Assembly (NCBI GenBank): GCA_963757265.1
Contig: CAVWRA010000006.1
Location: forward strand, 1,922,001-1,986,000
DNA from: CAIVVT01 sp963757265
Lineage (GTDB): Bacteria; Acidobacteriota; Terriglobia; Bryobacterales; Bryobacteraceae
Length of the DNA: 64,000 nt
Direction: 5' to 3'
Shown here: positions 35,567 through 44,490 of the stretch, one piece after another
How positions within the stretch are numbered: position 1 is the first letter of the stretch
Layout: every line of letters starts with the position of its first letter
The notes under the pieces: model-generated
Seen by the model: only the letters and a program-made list of their open reading frames with translations
What the model was told of the DNA's origin: nothing
The model's database searches: none
Translations under genes and position numbers: made by a program

Positions 35567-35680
35567 CCAACCATGATAAAGCGGAAGGCGAAGCGGCAAA
35601 CGACGGCCAAACGCACCTAGCAGCTTCGCGCGGTTTACGCACAAGCTAGACAGGATCGGGGTCGCCGGATCGTGGCCGGC

Positions 35681-36028
35681 CTAGCGGCGATTCTCCCGGA
35701 GAGCAGCCCCTTTCCGATAACGAAGTCCCTCCTTCGCGCCACCATGTCCCCGTCGGGACTGAAGCGCGGCTTCAATCTCCCGCACCAGCGCCGCCGCCAC
35801 GCGTTTGTCGCCGAATTTCCCCTCCAACCACGTGAACCCCGACCACCGGCACTCCAGCAAGCCCAGTTTCAGGTGTTCGAAAGGCGGTTCTCGATGCGTT
35901 GCTCCCGTGCGGCGAACCGTCCTTGTGATGCCGGGATCGACAACCAGCACCCGCGCCTGAGGGTTGGCATTGACCGCCGTGGCGAGCGCCTCATTCACGA
36001 GTCTGTCATGGAAGGCGTAGCCGACCAT
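35681..36028 (-). pseudogene. C-terminal fragment of a SIR2-like-domain protein
   Basis: 'MVGYAFHDRLVNEALATAVN' followed by 'NPQARVLVVDPG' matches the end of SIR2-like NADase domains found in defence proteins ('GYS-x-R-D-x-H-I-N' then 'LVVDP'). An in-frame TAG lies two codons before the Met, and the NAD-binding N-terminal half is missing. The remaining 115 codons end in a basic tail. It is either a decayed gene or the end of a protein broken by a nonsense mutation; the upstream DNA (36029-36140) no longer reads as the missing half. Confidence 0.6.
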
Positions 36029-36230
36029 CCGCTAACAATCGGTCGCGGCACTTCGTTGCTATGAGCGTGATCCGTCAAAGCGAGGGCTGTCTGCCCGTCT
36101 CCGAGCGCGCTATGATCCGGAGAGAAGCCGAGTTGGAGTAATATGGCTATGCTTACGAAGGCGAATGTTGCTCCGCGATTTGGGCCGGGAGACCGATCCC
36201 CATTGATGTTTCAAGGAGTCAGATATATCA

Positions 36231-36524
36231 GTGAGCCGAAGGTGGAATCTAAACGAGCGCATGGGCCGATGTGCAAAAACGAACATACTCGAGCCTATGA
36301 TCGAGGTCGACCTCGGGCTAAAGCGCGTGACTGGCGAAACCGTGAGAATCGGGCGGTTCCGGCTTAACCTCGAAGCTCTGGCCGCCAAGGGTGTGGTCGC
36401 GCGACGGGAAATCTCCGGAAACCGGGTGTTTGATGTGCAGATATATCGAGACGCAGCCGGCGCCTACTTTTTAGGCGTGCACCGAGATCACGCCACCCCT
36501 CTGGAACCGTATAGGATTCCTTAA
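36231..36524 (+). CDS. Small uncharacterised protein (97 residues)
   Basis: GTG start at 36231 with AAGGAG 12 bases upstream. The product has a basic N-terminus, then 'EVDLGLKRVTGETVRIGRFR' and 'GNRVFDVQIYRDAAGAYFLG', which look like a small beta sheet. No Cys cluster, no membrane helix, no family recognised. It precedes a 285-residue gene by about 100 bases in the same direction, so the two may be co-transcribed. Confidence 0.5.
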   Translation: MSRRWNLNERMGRCAKTNILEPMIEVDLGLKRVTGETVRIGRFRLNLEALAAKGVVARREISGNRVFDVQIYRDAAGAYFLGVHRDHATPLEPYRIP

Positions 36525-36628
36525 CTTCAATCGCCTTGAGATCAGTATTGACGCGGAGACTCCGAGAACCCCGAGATGACGGCAGCAGCGTGTCAACCGG
36601 GCAGTTGACCGACAAGGAGCCTAAGGGA

Positions 36629-37486
36629 ATGGCAGAGCAAACCAACTTATTCGACGCGCTGGCCTTGGAGAAAAACAGGTTCATGAAGTTCCTAAGTGAG
36701 GCGGCCGCCGAAGCGCGCATCGAGGTCGCCACTCTGGAAGGAGATCTCTCAGCCAAAGGAGTGATCATCTCGGGAGTTCGATTCAGCCCCGAAGTGAAGA
36801 TTCGTTTCGAGAAACACTTGGGCGTGGCTTGGCGGTCCATTGAGCTGAGAAAGGAACTTGGCAGGAGCGTCCCCGATTTACTTGAGGAACAGCAACTGGC
36901 AGCGCTGAAGGACAAGCTCTTTGGTCATGTTGACAGGGCAGCTGCAGCAGTGGTTGAAAATGTGCTTTCACGAGTGCCCGACCTTGGAGGTGCAGTCCGC
37001 CAAGCGTTGCGTGCCAACGTGGAACATGAAGCGAGCAGCGCCAAAGTGCGAATCGGCAGCGAACTCTCGGCGCTACGACTCGAATCGCGACTCGGTTTGT
37101 ATCGACAGGAGAAACCCTCGATGACATTCAACATCTCACACAGCACTATCGCCAGCTTGAACCTTGGAACAGTCGTCAGGGATCTCACTGCCTCCTTTCA
37201 GAGCCTGGTCGGGCAAGGCCAAGATGATCTTGCGGAGGCGCTCCGGGGGCTTACGGAAGCGATTGCAGCGTCGAAAGCACTGGGGGATCCCCAACGGAAG
37301 GAACTGCTCGAACACCTATCCTTGGTCTGCACAGAAGTCGCGCTTCCGCCAGAGAGAAGAAAGACCGGGCTACTTAAATCGTCAATCGCTTTCCTACAAA
37401 CTGGCCTGAGCACAGTCGCTCAATTGGCTAGCCTCATGTTAACAGCAGAGCAGGCGCTCAAGGCCTTCGGCGTTCTCCCTTCTTAG
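36629..37486 (+). CDS. Uncharacterised helical protein with a conserved C-terminal repeat-like domain
   Basis: ATG at 36629 follows AAGGAG and is preferred over the upstream TTG. 285 residues, strongly helical. The C-terminal half has a short beta stretch 'MTFNISHSTIASLNLGTVV', then 'LTEAIAASKALGDPQRKELL', 'PPERRKTGLLKSSI' and a hydrophobic end 'FLQTGLSTVAQLASLMLTAE'. I have the impression that this arrangement (beta 'NLG' strand, acidic helices, 'P-E-x-R-K', hydrophobic helices) recurs at the ends of uncharacterised proteins near signalling or defence genes in many bacteria, sometimes as a possible effector or membrane-acting tail. No enzymatic motif. Confidence 0.55.
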   Translation: MAEQTNLFDALALEKNRFMKFLSEAAAEARIEVATLEGDLSAKGVIISGVRFSPEVKIRFEKHLGVAWRSIELRKELGRSVPDLLEEQQLAALKDKLFGHVDRAAAAVVENVLSRVPDLGGAVRQALRANVEHEASSAKVRIGSELSALRLESRLGLYRQEKPSMTFNISHSTIASLNLGTVVRDLTASFQSLVGQGQDDLAEALRGLTEAIAASKALGDPQRKELLEHLSLVCTEVALPPERRKTGLLKSSIAFLQTGLSTVAQLASLMLTAEQALKAFGVLPS

Positions 37487-37727
37487 ATCAAGCGGAGTCG
37501 GGGAAATGAGTGTACTCCGTTGACGTCCCCCTCACCAGCGGCCCGAGATAGACCTGCTGAAATTCCCCGGTGACAACGACAGCCGAATGTATTGTCGCCA
37601 TGTCGTACATGTGCTTTATCCCGATTGCTCCTGGATTACGCGCCACTCGGAAGTTCGGCCGGCAATTCGTCAAGTTGAACGGGTAACGTGCTCATCCTAG
37701 AGTGACTCCCTGGCACTGAGCCAGACA

Positions 37728-37958
37728 TCACTGATCGGGACACATTTGTCTTCCAGGCGAGCATTCCCGCACGCCACTCCCCCGTCTATCAGCCCAGCGA
37801 TATCCGTCATGATCGGCAGCTAACAGGATGTCAAGTTCGGGAGTTGATCCGTCGCCCCTGGTAATCTTTTCGCCCTCGCGGGTGTAGATTTCTCGCTGCT
37901 CGCTCGGCCTGCTCGCCCAGCCCGTTCCCGCAGTCCAGCGAGTCAGCCAGGCCTTCAT
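37728..37958 (-). CDS. Small uncharacterised protein coupled to the terminase-small-like gene
   Basis: Its ATG overlaps the stop of the upstream gene as ATGA (37955-37958). The 76-residue product is rich in Arg, Gly and Trp, with 'TPELDILLAADHDGYRWADR' in the middle and no recognised motif. The overlap argues for real translation in a phage-like operon. It may be the degraded beginning of a larger phage gene. Confidence 0.4.
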   Translation of the reverse strand: MKAWLTRWTAGTGWASRPSEQREIYTREGEKITRGDGSTPELDILLAADHDGYRWADRRGSGVRECSPGRQMCPDQ

Positions 37959-38305
37959 TTCGCCGGCTCCTTGTCCATTCGCCGCACAACCAGAGTCAGC
38001 GGGCCGCCGTCTGTGCCGCTGTGCTCGTTGCTCATCACGTCCTTATAGCCCAGCAGGTTCTTCGACAGGAAGATGGCCGCCGCGACGTTGTCTTTGGCAG
38101 CCAGTTTGAACAGATTGCGGCGGACCGAGATCCGTCCCTTGGCCTTGGCGTTGTCCATGATCTCGCGGAACCGCTTCACCTTGCGCCGCCGCTCGATCGT
38201 GCGGGTGCTCACGCCAAAGAATGCAGCGACCTCTTCATCGGTGCACTGCATCGAGCACAGCTTCTCAAGTTCGCCGAGGTCAATCTTCGTTTGAGGGCGT
38301 GCCAT
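37955..38305 (-). CDS. Phage terminase small subunit-like protein
   Basis: 116 residues with an N-terminal helix-turn-helix: 'CTDEEVAAFFGVSTRTIERR' is a typical homeodomain-like terminase-small DNA-binding unit, followed by 'FREIMDNAKAKGRISVRRNL' and 'AIFLSKNLLGYKD', both common in phage terminase small subunits. GGAGG lies upstream of the ATG. In phages it recognises packaging sites for the large subunit. No terminase large subunit follows, so the packaging module is incomplete. Confidence 0.8.
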   Translation of the reverse strand: MARPQTKIDLGELEKLCSMQCTDEEVAAFFGVSTRTIERRRKVKRFREIMDNAKAKGRISVRRNLFKLAAKDNVAAAIFLSKNLLGYKDVMSNEHSGTDGGPLTLVVRRMDKEPAK

Positions 38306-38308
38306 GCT

Positions 38309-38440
38309 TCACTCCTCCTTTCCGAGTAGGCGCAACTCGGCACTCCAATCCGAGAGCGCGAGAAGTAGCCCATGGAGATCGGGATGCCCGGCACGGATCA
38401 GAGTTTCGATTTCCGCGATCTCGCGGTGGCAACGCTCGAT
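38309..38440 (-). pseudogene. Small phage-like reading frame directly after the methyltransferase stop
   Basis: Forty-three sense codons in the same frame as the methyltransferase, just after its TGA (38441-38443), with no start codon: 'CHREIAEIETLIRAGHPDLH', 'LLLALSDWSAELRLL'. The peptide looks like small helical proteins encoded between phage methyltransferase and terminase genes. A frame starting at the overlapping ATG (38442-38444) gives a low-complexity product and is less likely. Either the start has been lost or translation enters by readthrough. Confidence 0.45.
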
Positions 38441-39739
38441 TCATGCCGCGACTTCCAGCCGCGCGTCCTTGACAGCCTCGAATGTTTGGCCGCCGGCGCC
38501 GAGCGTCGCCTGCTGACCCGTGAAATTCTGCCAGCGCTCCACGATGACATCGACATACTTTGGATCGAGCTCGATTCCGTAGCAGACGCGCTCGGTCTGT
38601 TCGGCAGCGATCAGTGTGGTGCCACTGCCGAGAAACGGATCGTACACCGCCTCGCCGCGTTTCGTGTGGTTCAGAATCGGCTTGCGCATCAATTCGACGG
38701 GCTTCTGCGTAGGATGATCACATTTCTCTTCCTTCGATCCTCCCATGATGAATTTCGGTGAGGGCATAGCCCAGACGGTCGAGTTGTCGCCGGCCTTGCC
38801 GTACCACGGTGCGTTTTTCTTACGCACGTACCAGCAGGGCTCGTGCTGGAACCAATAATGAGTACGCGTAAGAACGGTCCGCTGCTTATCCCAAATGATC
38901 TGCTGGTGGTGCACGAATCCGATCCGAAGCAGCCCGGCGAGGACTTCGCTCGTGAACTTTGAGGCGTGCCAGACGTAGCCCACTTGAAGACTGGGCACGA
39001 GGCTGAAGGCTTCCGACCAGTCGGCGCGAGTGTCGCCGGAGATAGTCGTCTGGGTGTGACCTTCGGTGCGATGCTTCAGGTAGCTGGCTTCGGCCGGCCC
39101 GCAGCCGTTCAGCCCGGCGCGATCGCGCCATTCCGAGTCCAGCTCGATTCCATACGGCGGATCGGTGATCAGCACGAGCGGTTTGGCGTCGCCCAGTAGC
39201 TGCGCGACAACATCGGGCTGCGTACAGTCCCCACAGAAAAGGCGATGCTTCCCCATCAGCCACACGTCTCCCGGCCGCGCAGCGGGGTTCTCAGGCACTG
39301 GCGGCGCGGCGTTGGCGCGGTCGTCGTCGCCGGGGTCGGAGAGTAAATCGTCGATCTCGCGCCCGTCGAAACCGGTCAACTCCAGGTCGAAGTCCAGGCC
39401 TCGCAGCTCCTCCAGCTCCGGCCCGAGTAACTCGAAATCCCACTCAGTCTCTTCGTGACTGCGATTGTCCATGAGCCGGTAGGCTCTGACCTGCGCCGGC
39501 GTCAGGTTATCGGCAACATGCACCGGCACCTGCTGGAGTCCCAACTTCCTGGCTGCCAGCAGCCGGGTGTGGCCGCAGATGATGACGCCGTCTTTGTCGA
39601 CGACGATTGGCACGCGCCAGCCGAATTCCTTGATCGACGCGGCTACCTTGTTGACCGCGCGGTCAGGGATTTTGCGGCTGTTTCGGGCGTAGGGAATGAG
39701 CCTGGCAATCGGCCATACGCACACTGCAAGATCGTTCAT
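38441..39739 (-). CDS. ParB-like/N6-adenine (N4-cytosine) DNA methyltransferase fusion
   Basis: 432 residues. Residues about 10-95 form a ParB/Srx-like nuclease-fold domain ('LIPYARNSRKIP', 'GHTRLLAARKLG', 'VRAYRLMDNR'). Residues about 150-415 are a beta-class-type MTase: 'LITDPPYGIEL' (DPPY catalytic motif IV), then 'HPTQKPVELMRKPI' and 'DPFLGSGTTLIAAEQ' (SAM-binding motif I, FxGxG). This two-domain layout is very common in phages and prophages, where it protects DNA from host restriction. It is first in a minus-strand phage-like cluster with the terminase-small-like protein. No cognate restriction gene is adjacent. Confidence 0.92.
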   Translation of the reverse strand: MNDLAVCVWPIARLIPYARNSRKIPDRAVNKVAASIKEFGWRVPIVVDKDGVIICGHTRLLAARKLGLQQVPVHVADNLTPAQVRAYRLMDNRSHEETEWDFELLGPELEELRGLDFDLELTGFDGREIDDLLSDPGDDDRANAAPPVPENPAARPGDVWLMGKHRLFCGDCTQPDVVAQLLGDAKPLVLITDPPYGIELDSEWRDRAGLNGCGPAEASYLKHRTEGHTQTTISGDTRADWSEAFSLVPSLQVGYVWHASKFTSEVLAGLLRIGFVHHQQIIWDKQRTVLTRTHYWFQHEPCWYVRKKNAPWYGKAGDNSTVWAMPSPKFIMGGSKEEKCDHPTQKPVELMRKPILNHTKRGEAVYDPFLGSGTTLIAAEQTERVCYGIELDPKYVDVIVERWQNFTGQQATLGAGGQTFEAVKDARLEVAA

Positions 39740-40128
39740 CCTAACTCCTGCGGCTGGATTTCGGGATCTTTCGGAGGGTGCGCTTTGCGCTGGCCTATCG
39801 AACCGGGCCCTTGCTTTTCTTTATACGCTGATTTAGAGTAGATGTCTACCGAATCTCGTCGGAGTAGTAGGTGAGTTTCAACTGCAATTCCCGCGCATTG
39901 TACGGTCACACGAGCCCCTCATCTTCGGAGCAATTCGCTACCAGCCATGAGCTGGCGCACCAAAGACGATTGAAATCGGAAGTGCCAGACGAGCTCAGGT
40001 TATTGGCTCACGAGCTCAGTCGAAATGCGTAGCAGCGACCACACCGTCGTAGCCCTTTTCCTCGGCAAGCTGTTCGAATCTGCGGTAAATAGATATTGGA
40101 GAAGTCCATTGTGGTCTATTCATGAATC
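39740..40128. other. Spacer, no gene seen
   Basis: About 390 bases with no coding character. It must hold the promoter of the phage-like cluster near 39740-39850 and the transcript end of the glycosidase gene near 40100. Confidence 0.4.
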
Positions 40129-42900
40129 TCATAATCCCAGACCCTCGGAATAAGTCACGGGATACCCCGCCACGCGGATCGCTGAGAGCGCCCATGATTT
40201 ACCCTTGGGGCTGTCCGCCGGCTTGCCGATCGAGAGCAGCTGCTCCGACCCGGGAGCAAGAGAAAATCTGTTCTCGCCGATACTCGACAATCCCTGGTTG
40301 AGAATCAATTGCCGGGTGAGCACAGAACCGCTGACTTGACGGATGGTCTTGTTGATCAGGCGTATTTGTACTTCGCCCGCGGAAGAGTGCTCGAGTTGGG
40401 CCGCGACCGGCGGTTTGCCGGCAAAGTAGATGGGTTGCACGCTGGCCTCGTCCAGGTTGTAAACCCCGTCCGTGTAGAGCAGTTTGAACCGCGAAGGGAT
40501 CGGGAATTTCCAAGTCTGGTCATTGACCTGCACATGGTAGCCTTCCTTGGGGTCCCAGGATGCGGAAATGACCGCATTGGGGCGGTACTGAAAAGGCCCG
40601 AAGCTGAAGCGCGCCCATTCGGGGTCAAGAGCGATCGGATCGAACTTCAGATCGTCACCCGGCACCATGATCAACCCGGTGGTGAAGCTCAGGAAAGGAT
40701 GCACCATCTGCGAGCTGTAGCTCATGAAGGCCGTCCCGATGGTTTCACGGTTCAGGGGATTGAAGTTCTCGGGCGCAGGCGTCGACAATCGGGCCAACGT
40801 ATCAAAGAAACGATGAAGGAGAAACGCGGCGTGCTCAGCCTGGCCGTATCGATACAACCCGAAAAGCGCCTCATAGACATGCAAACCCCATACCCGCCCC
40901 CGCCAGTACCCCTCCGGGTAAAAGCCCGGTTTACCATTCACGCCCGCGTGGTTGACCGGACAGGAGGGACAGGGCAGTGGGGTCCAGAATACAGTGGGAT
41001 CGAGCAGGTCGGTCATGACCCGCTTGGCCCGGTCCCGGTCCACATCGCGGCCGTAGATAGCCGTGGTGATGTTGCCGATGTCCCGCACGGAACTGACCTC
41101 ATGTGATTTCTCGACTATATCCGCATAGCGCGACTCTTTCTCCAGCCACATGAGGCGGTCCATCGCCGAACGTTGCTTGGCGATCACCTCGTCAAGCTCA
41201 GCACAAATCTTCTTGTCACCCAAGGCCTCGGCCATCCTGCGCATGGCTAGACGATTGCCGAGCAGATACAAATTGGTGTCAGCGGGCTCAAGCGTGACCT
41301 CAGGCCCCTCATACCACATCTTGGGTCTCGTCCCTTTCAGAAAGGGATCCGCGCGGCAAGTATCATCGCCTGTAAGCTCACTGGAGATCAGCCAGTCGCG
41401 GTCGAAATCGTAATCCCGGTACGGATGCAACCAACTGAATGGGGGCTCTTCGATGTCCTTCATTACGGGCGCATCAGCGGGCCTGGGCCGGCACTTACGA
41501 CGGTCGTAATCCATGAGCCGGTCCAGCACCGTGCGAAGGAATGCGCGGTCCGGCGAACGGCTGTAGATATCCCATCCGGTCAATCCCAGCATATTGATCG
41601 CAGGTTGGATCAGGATGGCCGGATCCGGATACGGCTCGCCCAGGTCAGGCGCGCTATGGATGAATTGAACATCCGCCATCTGCCAGAGGTCCTGTTTGCA
41701 GCGGTTGGGGTCATTGAGCCAAAGGAACTGACGCGAATGGAAGAGGGAGTCGTGCCAGAACTGCTGATGCCAGTTGGACACGGTCTTCGCGGCGGGCACG
41801 GTGAAGGGATGCCGGAAGGGATCATAGGGCACATCGAAGGTGTTGATCAGGCCACAGGCGAAAAGTTCGGCATAGACCCGCTCTAGCCGGCTTTCGCTAC
41901 AGTGAAAAGCTGGCACATCCCTTTGAAAGTAGTTCAGCCAAGGTTCCTTGGCGCGGCCCAAAAAACCGTCGAGGTCCGCGGCGGCCCTCGATAACTCGCC
42001 ATCCACCTCGGAGCGCTCGAAGCCTGCGGCAAAAAGCACCCAGAGCGTGGTGCCCGGCTTTCCCGCAAGCCGGTACGTATCGCCCTCTTTGCCGGACAGA
42101 TTCACCGGGACGGGCGAAGGCAGGTTGGTGAAGAGGGCATAGCGGGCTCCAACCGCCTTCGTCGGAGGCTTGTTTCCCTTCCAGGGGCCCGACACGAACG
42201 TGAAATTCTCCGACTCGCGGATGATTTCGCCGGAGATGCGGTTGTCAGCCCAGACAAGACTGCTGTCACGGAATACTTTCCCAATCACGTCAACGTAGAC
42301 TCCCTCCAGGTCGCCGGAGAGGTCGATTCGACAGCCCAAGACATCCGCCGCCGCGCCGCTGGCGATCGCTACGGCCTGTCTGACGACGAGGTTGTCTCCT
42401 TCAAAGAGGTCCTCGACCAGCCAGGGACTCCATCGCCGGCCCTCTTTGCGCCATGAAAGCTCGAGCGCCTTGCCGTTGCGCCGGAAGACGAGCTGAGCGG
42501 CTTTATCGGTGAAACGGTCAGTGGTCTCTACCGATGAGGTCACCGGGAAAAGACAGGTGTAATGCAGGCCGGGCGCGTTAGCCACACAGTCGCGGAAATT
42601 CACGGTACCCGAATCGGCGCTACGCCCGCCTTCGGCGCTGAAGCCATGAATCAGCAGGTTGCCGGACGAGAAGCTCGGGGCAAAGCTCGCCTGGTCGCGG
42701 ACCAACAGGCGCATTAAATGCTCCGCATCCTCTCTGTTTCCGTGAATCATCGATGCGCTTTGGTAGCGCGGCCGCCTATTGAGGAGCCTTATGTGTTTGC
42801 TGGGTGCCTCGGCCCCGAGTACTGATGCCGGCCTGATAAACGAGGCACCGAACGCCAGTGGTCCCGCTTGGATAAGTTGGCGTCGGCTGAGCTTTTTCAT
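40129..42900 (-). CDS. Tat-exported (alpha/alpha)6-barrel glycosidase-like protein
   Basis: The start at 42900 is preferred over an in-frame upstream ATG (42930) because AAAGGA precedes it and it opens a Tat leader ('MKKLSRRQLIQAGPLAFGAS'). 923 residues. Residues about 40-330 are a beta-sandwich; about 340-760 form a six-hairpin barrel with 'NWHQQFWHDSLFHSRQFLW', 'YEGPEVTLEPADTNLYLLGN' and 'GFYPEGYWRGRVWGLHVYEA', the pattern of trehalase/GH37-GH63/MGH1-like glycosidases, in which Asp and Glu of these segments act as acid and base. A C-terminal beta domain ends the protein. Likely a periplasmic glycan hydrolase; the sugar specificity cannot be read. Confidence 0.8.
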   Translation of the reverse strand: MKKLSRRQLIQAGPLAFGASFIRPASVLGAEAPSKHIRLLNRRPRYQSASMIHGNREDAEHLMRLLVRDQASFAPSFSSGNLLIHGFSAEGGRSADSGTVNFRDCVANAPGLHYTCLFPVTSSVETTDRFTDKAAQLVFRRNGKALELSWRKEGRRWSPWLVEDLFEGDNLVVRQAVAIASGAAADVLGCRIDLSGDLEGVYVDVIGKVFRDSSLVWADNRISGEIIRESENFTFVSGPWKGNKPPTKAVGARYALFTNLPSPVPVNLSGKEGDTYRLAGKPGTTLWVLFAAGFERSEVDGELSRAAADLDGFLGRAKEPWLNYFQRDVPAFHCSESRLERVYAELFACGLINTFDVPYDPFRHPFTVPAAKTVSNWHQQFWHDSLFHSRQFLWLNDPNRCKQDLWQMADVQFIHSAPDLGEPYPDPAILIQPAINMLGLTGWDIYSRSPDRAFLRTVLDRLMDYDRRKCRPRPADAPVMKDIEEPPFSWLHPYRDYDFDRDWLISSELTGDDTCRADPFLKGTRPKMWYEGPEVTLEPADTNLYLLGNRLAMRRMAEALGDKKICAELDEVIAKQRSAMDRLMWLEKESRYADIVEKSHEVSSVRDIGNITTAIYGRDVDRDRAKRVMTDLLDPTVFWTPLPCPSCPVNHAGVNGKPGFYPEGYWRGRVWGLHVYEALFGLYRYGQAEHAAFLLHRFFDTLARLSTPAPENFNPLNRETIGTAFMSYSSQMVHPFLSFTTGLIMVPGDDLKFDPIALDPEWARFSFGPFQYRPNAVISASWDPKEGYHVQVNDQTWKFPIPSRFKLLYTDGVYNLDEASVQPIYFAGKPPVAAQLEHSSAGEVQIRLINKTIRQVSGSVLTRQLILNQGLSSIGENRFSLAPGSEQLLSIGKPADSPKGKSWALSAIRVAGYPVTYSEGLGL

Positions 42901-43143
42901 CGCGATTCCTTTGAGTTGCGGTTTGGTCAAATCGATCGACTCTAAACCGGGATTTCCAATTTGGCCTCCCGGGTTGGTCCATCATACTCCCGGACGGTTC
43001 TTTTGGTGGCAGTTCTAATCCAGGATTTCCGTCTATAACGGCGTCGGCGTTGTCAAGACACACTGACCCTTTCGTGACCTGGCAGCGCTTTCCACTCCGA
43101 ATTCTCTTGAGATTCGCCGCGCCCATGGCGCAACATGTCACCG

Positions 43144-43836
43144 ATGAAAGCAGTCGGCTACGTTCGAGTTTCCACAGACATACAGGCCGAGCGGGGTGTT
43201 TCGCTCGATGTCCAGGCGGAGAAGATCCGTGCCATGGCGGTGGTCCAGGGCGCCGAGTTGGGCGACCTGATTGTGGACGGCGGCGAGTCCGCGAAGAGCC
43301 TGAACCGGCCCGGCATGGCTCGGCTCCTGGAGCTCGTCGATTCCGGCGACGTGCAGGCCGTGATTGTGGCCAAGCTGGATCGCCTCACGAGAAGCGTAAA
43401 GGACCTGTGCACGCTCCTGGAGCGCTTCGAGCACCGGGGCGTGGCCCTGGTGTCGGTCGCGGAGTCGCTCGACACCGGTTCTGCCGCAGGGCGGCTGGTG
43501 TTGAACATCATGACCGCAGTAAGCCAGTGGGAGCGCGAGGCGATCGGCGAACGAACGCGCGACGCGATGAGCCACAAGCGCAGCAACGGCGAGCGGGTTG
43601 GCAACCTGGCGTACGGTTACCGGCTCGCGGACGACGGCGAGCACCTGGAGCCGGATCCCGGCGAGCAGGAGGCGCTGGCGGAGATCCGACGGCTGCGCGG
43701 CGACGGCGTGCCGCCACGCGGGATTGCCGCAACGCTGAATCGTCGGGCGTACCGAACGCGGCGGGGCACGGCCTGGAGGCTGGAGTCAGTCGCGCGGGTG
43801 CTGAAACTGGATCGCTCGCCGCGGGCAGCGCGTTAG
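43144..43836 (+). CDS. Serine recombinase (resolvase/invertase family), intact
   Basis: An ATG at 43135 is also in frame. 230 residues from 43144: catalytic domain with 'VGYVRVSTDIQAERG' (nucleophile Ser10), 'LNRPGMARLLELV', 'AKLDRLTRSVKDL', and 'SQWEREAIGERTRDAMSHKR' on the long E-helix, then a short recombinase domain ending 'GTAWRLESVARVLKL'. It lacks the large C-terminal zinc/coiled-coil module of phage integrases, so it resembles small transposon-borne recombinases. It is paralogous to the frameshifted gene at 4272. A hairpin follows the stop, then a DUF3489 gene in the opposite orientation. Confidence 0.9.
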   Translation: MKAVGYVRVSTDIQAERGVSLDVQAEKIRAMAVVQGAELGDLIVDGGESAKSLNRPGMARLLELVDSGDVQAVIVAKLDRLTRSVKDLCTLLERFEHRGVALVSVAESLDTGSAAGRLVLNIMTAVSQWEREAIGERTRDAMSHKRSNGERVGNLAYGYRLADDGEHLEPDPGEQEALAEIRRLRGDGVPPRGIAATLNRRAYRTRRGTAWRLESVARVLKLDRSPRAAR

Positions 43837-43862
43837 CGCCAGCGGCCAGCGCCCGCTGGCGC
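43836..43862 (+). terminator. Hairpin at the end of the serine recombinase
   Basis: GCGCCAGCGG (43836-43845) and CCGCTGGCGC (43853-43862), perfect 10-bp stem, 7-nt loop, beginning at the last base of the stop codon. No T-run, so termination strength is uncertain. Confidence 0.5.
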
Positions 43863-44432
43863 GGACACCCCCATTGCGCAACCCGAGGGCACTGACGCCA
43901 CACAGCGCGTTTCCGCCCCAACGCCGGCCATTCTGGGCGGGCGGGGCCCGAAACATTAACTGAGTTTAATTCTTAATCTAGATCGCAGTTCCACAGCGGG
44001 AGACGGCGGCTGACGCGGGCGTTGCCCTGCGGGCACGCAATCGATCCGACCAACGCCTCGCAGGGTTTTGTCAGAGGCACGCGGCTTTCGGCGCATACCA
44101 CGGTCCGCTCGTCAGATTTCCAGCAACATCAAGAAAACACTGCACTTGCCGGACTTCTAGAGTGGCCAGCCGGAACTGCCGTGTGTCGAATTCGTACCAG
44201 AATCGAGCCCGCCTGTGACGTGACGGGTCCGTGACGTCACTTACTCCGCGACGTCGCCGCTACAGCGCGGGCAACGGCGCGTCGCTGGGCCGTCTGCCCC
44301 CATGGACCACCCGGTGGCCGGCGACGCCACACGGCGCGCCTGTGGCGCAACGCTGGCCCTTCTGGTGCGTGCAGCCGCCGGAACATTTCCACTGATCCGC
44401 GTTTCGGGAGTAATCGAGGCTCCACACGCAGG
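43863..44432. other. Spacer between recombinase and DUF3489 gene
   Basis: About 570 bases without a supported gene. Degenerate internal similarity (GACGCCACACRGCGCG near 43912 and 44325) suggests an old local duplication. It includes a short AT-rich patch (about 43955-43985). Confidence 0.4.
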
Positions 44433-44466
44433 AACGCCGCCCCGACTGGGGACCAGGGGCGGCGTT
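44433..44466 (-). terminator. Terminator-like hairpin after the DUF3489 gene
   Basis: AACGCCGCCCC (44433-44443) and GGGGCGGCGTT (44456-44466): a perfect 11-bp stem with a 12-nt loop, 25 bases past the stop of the minus-strand gene. The stem is GC-rich; the T-run is short. Confidence 0.6.
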
Positions 44467-44490
44467 TGGGCAGGCGAACGTGCGGGCAGT

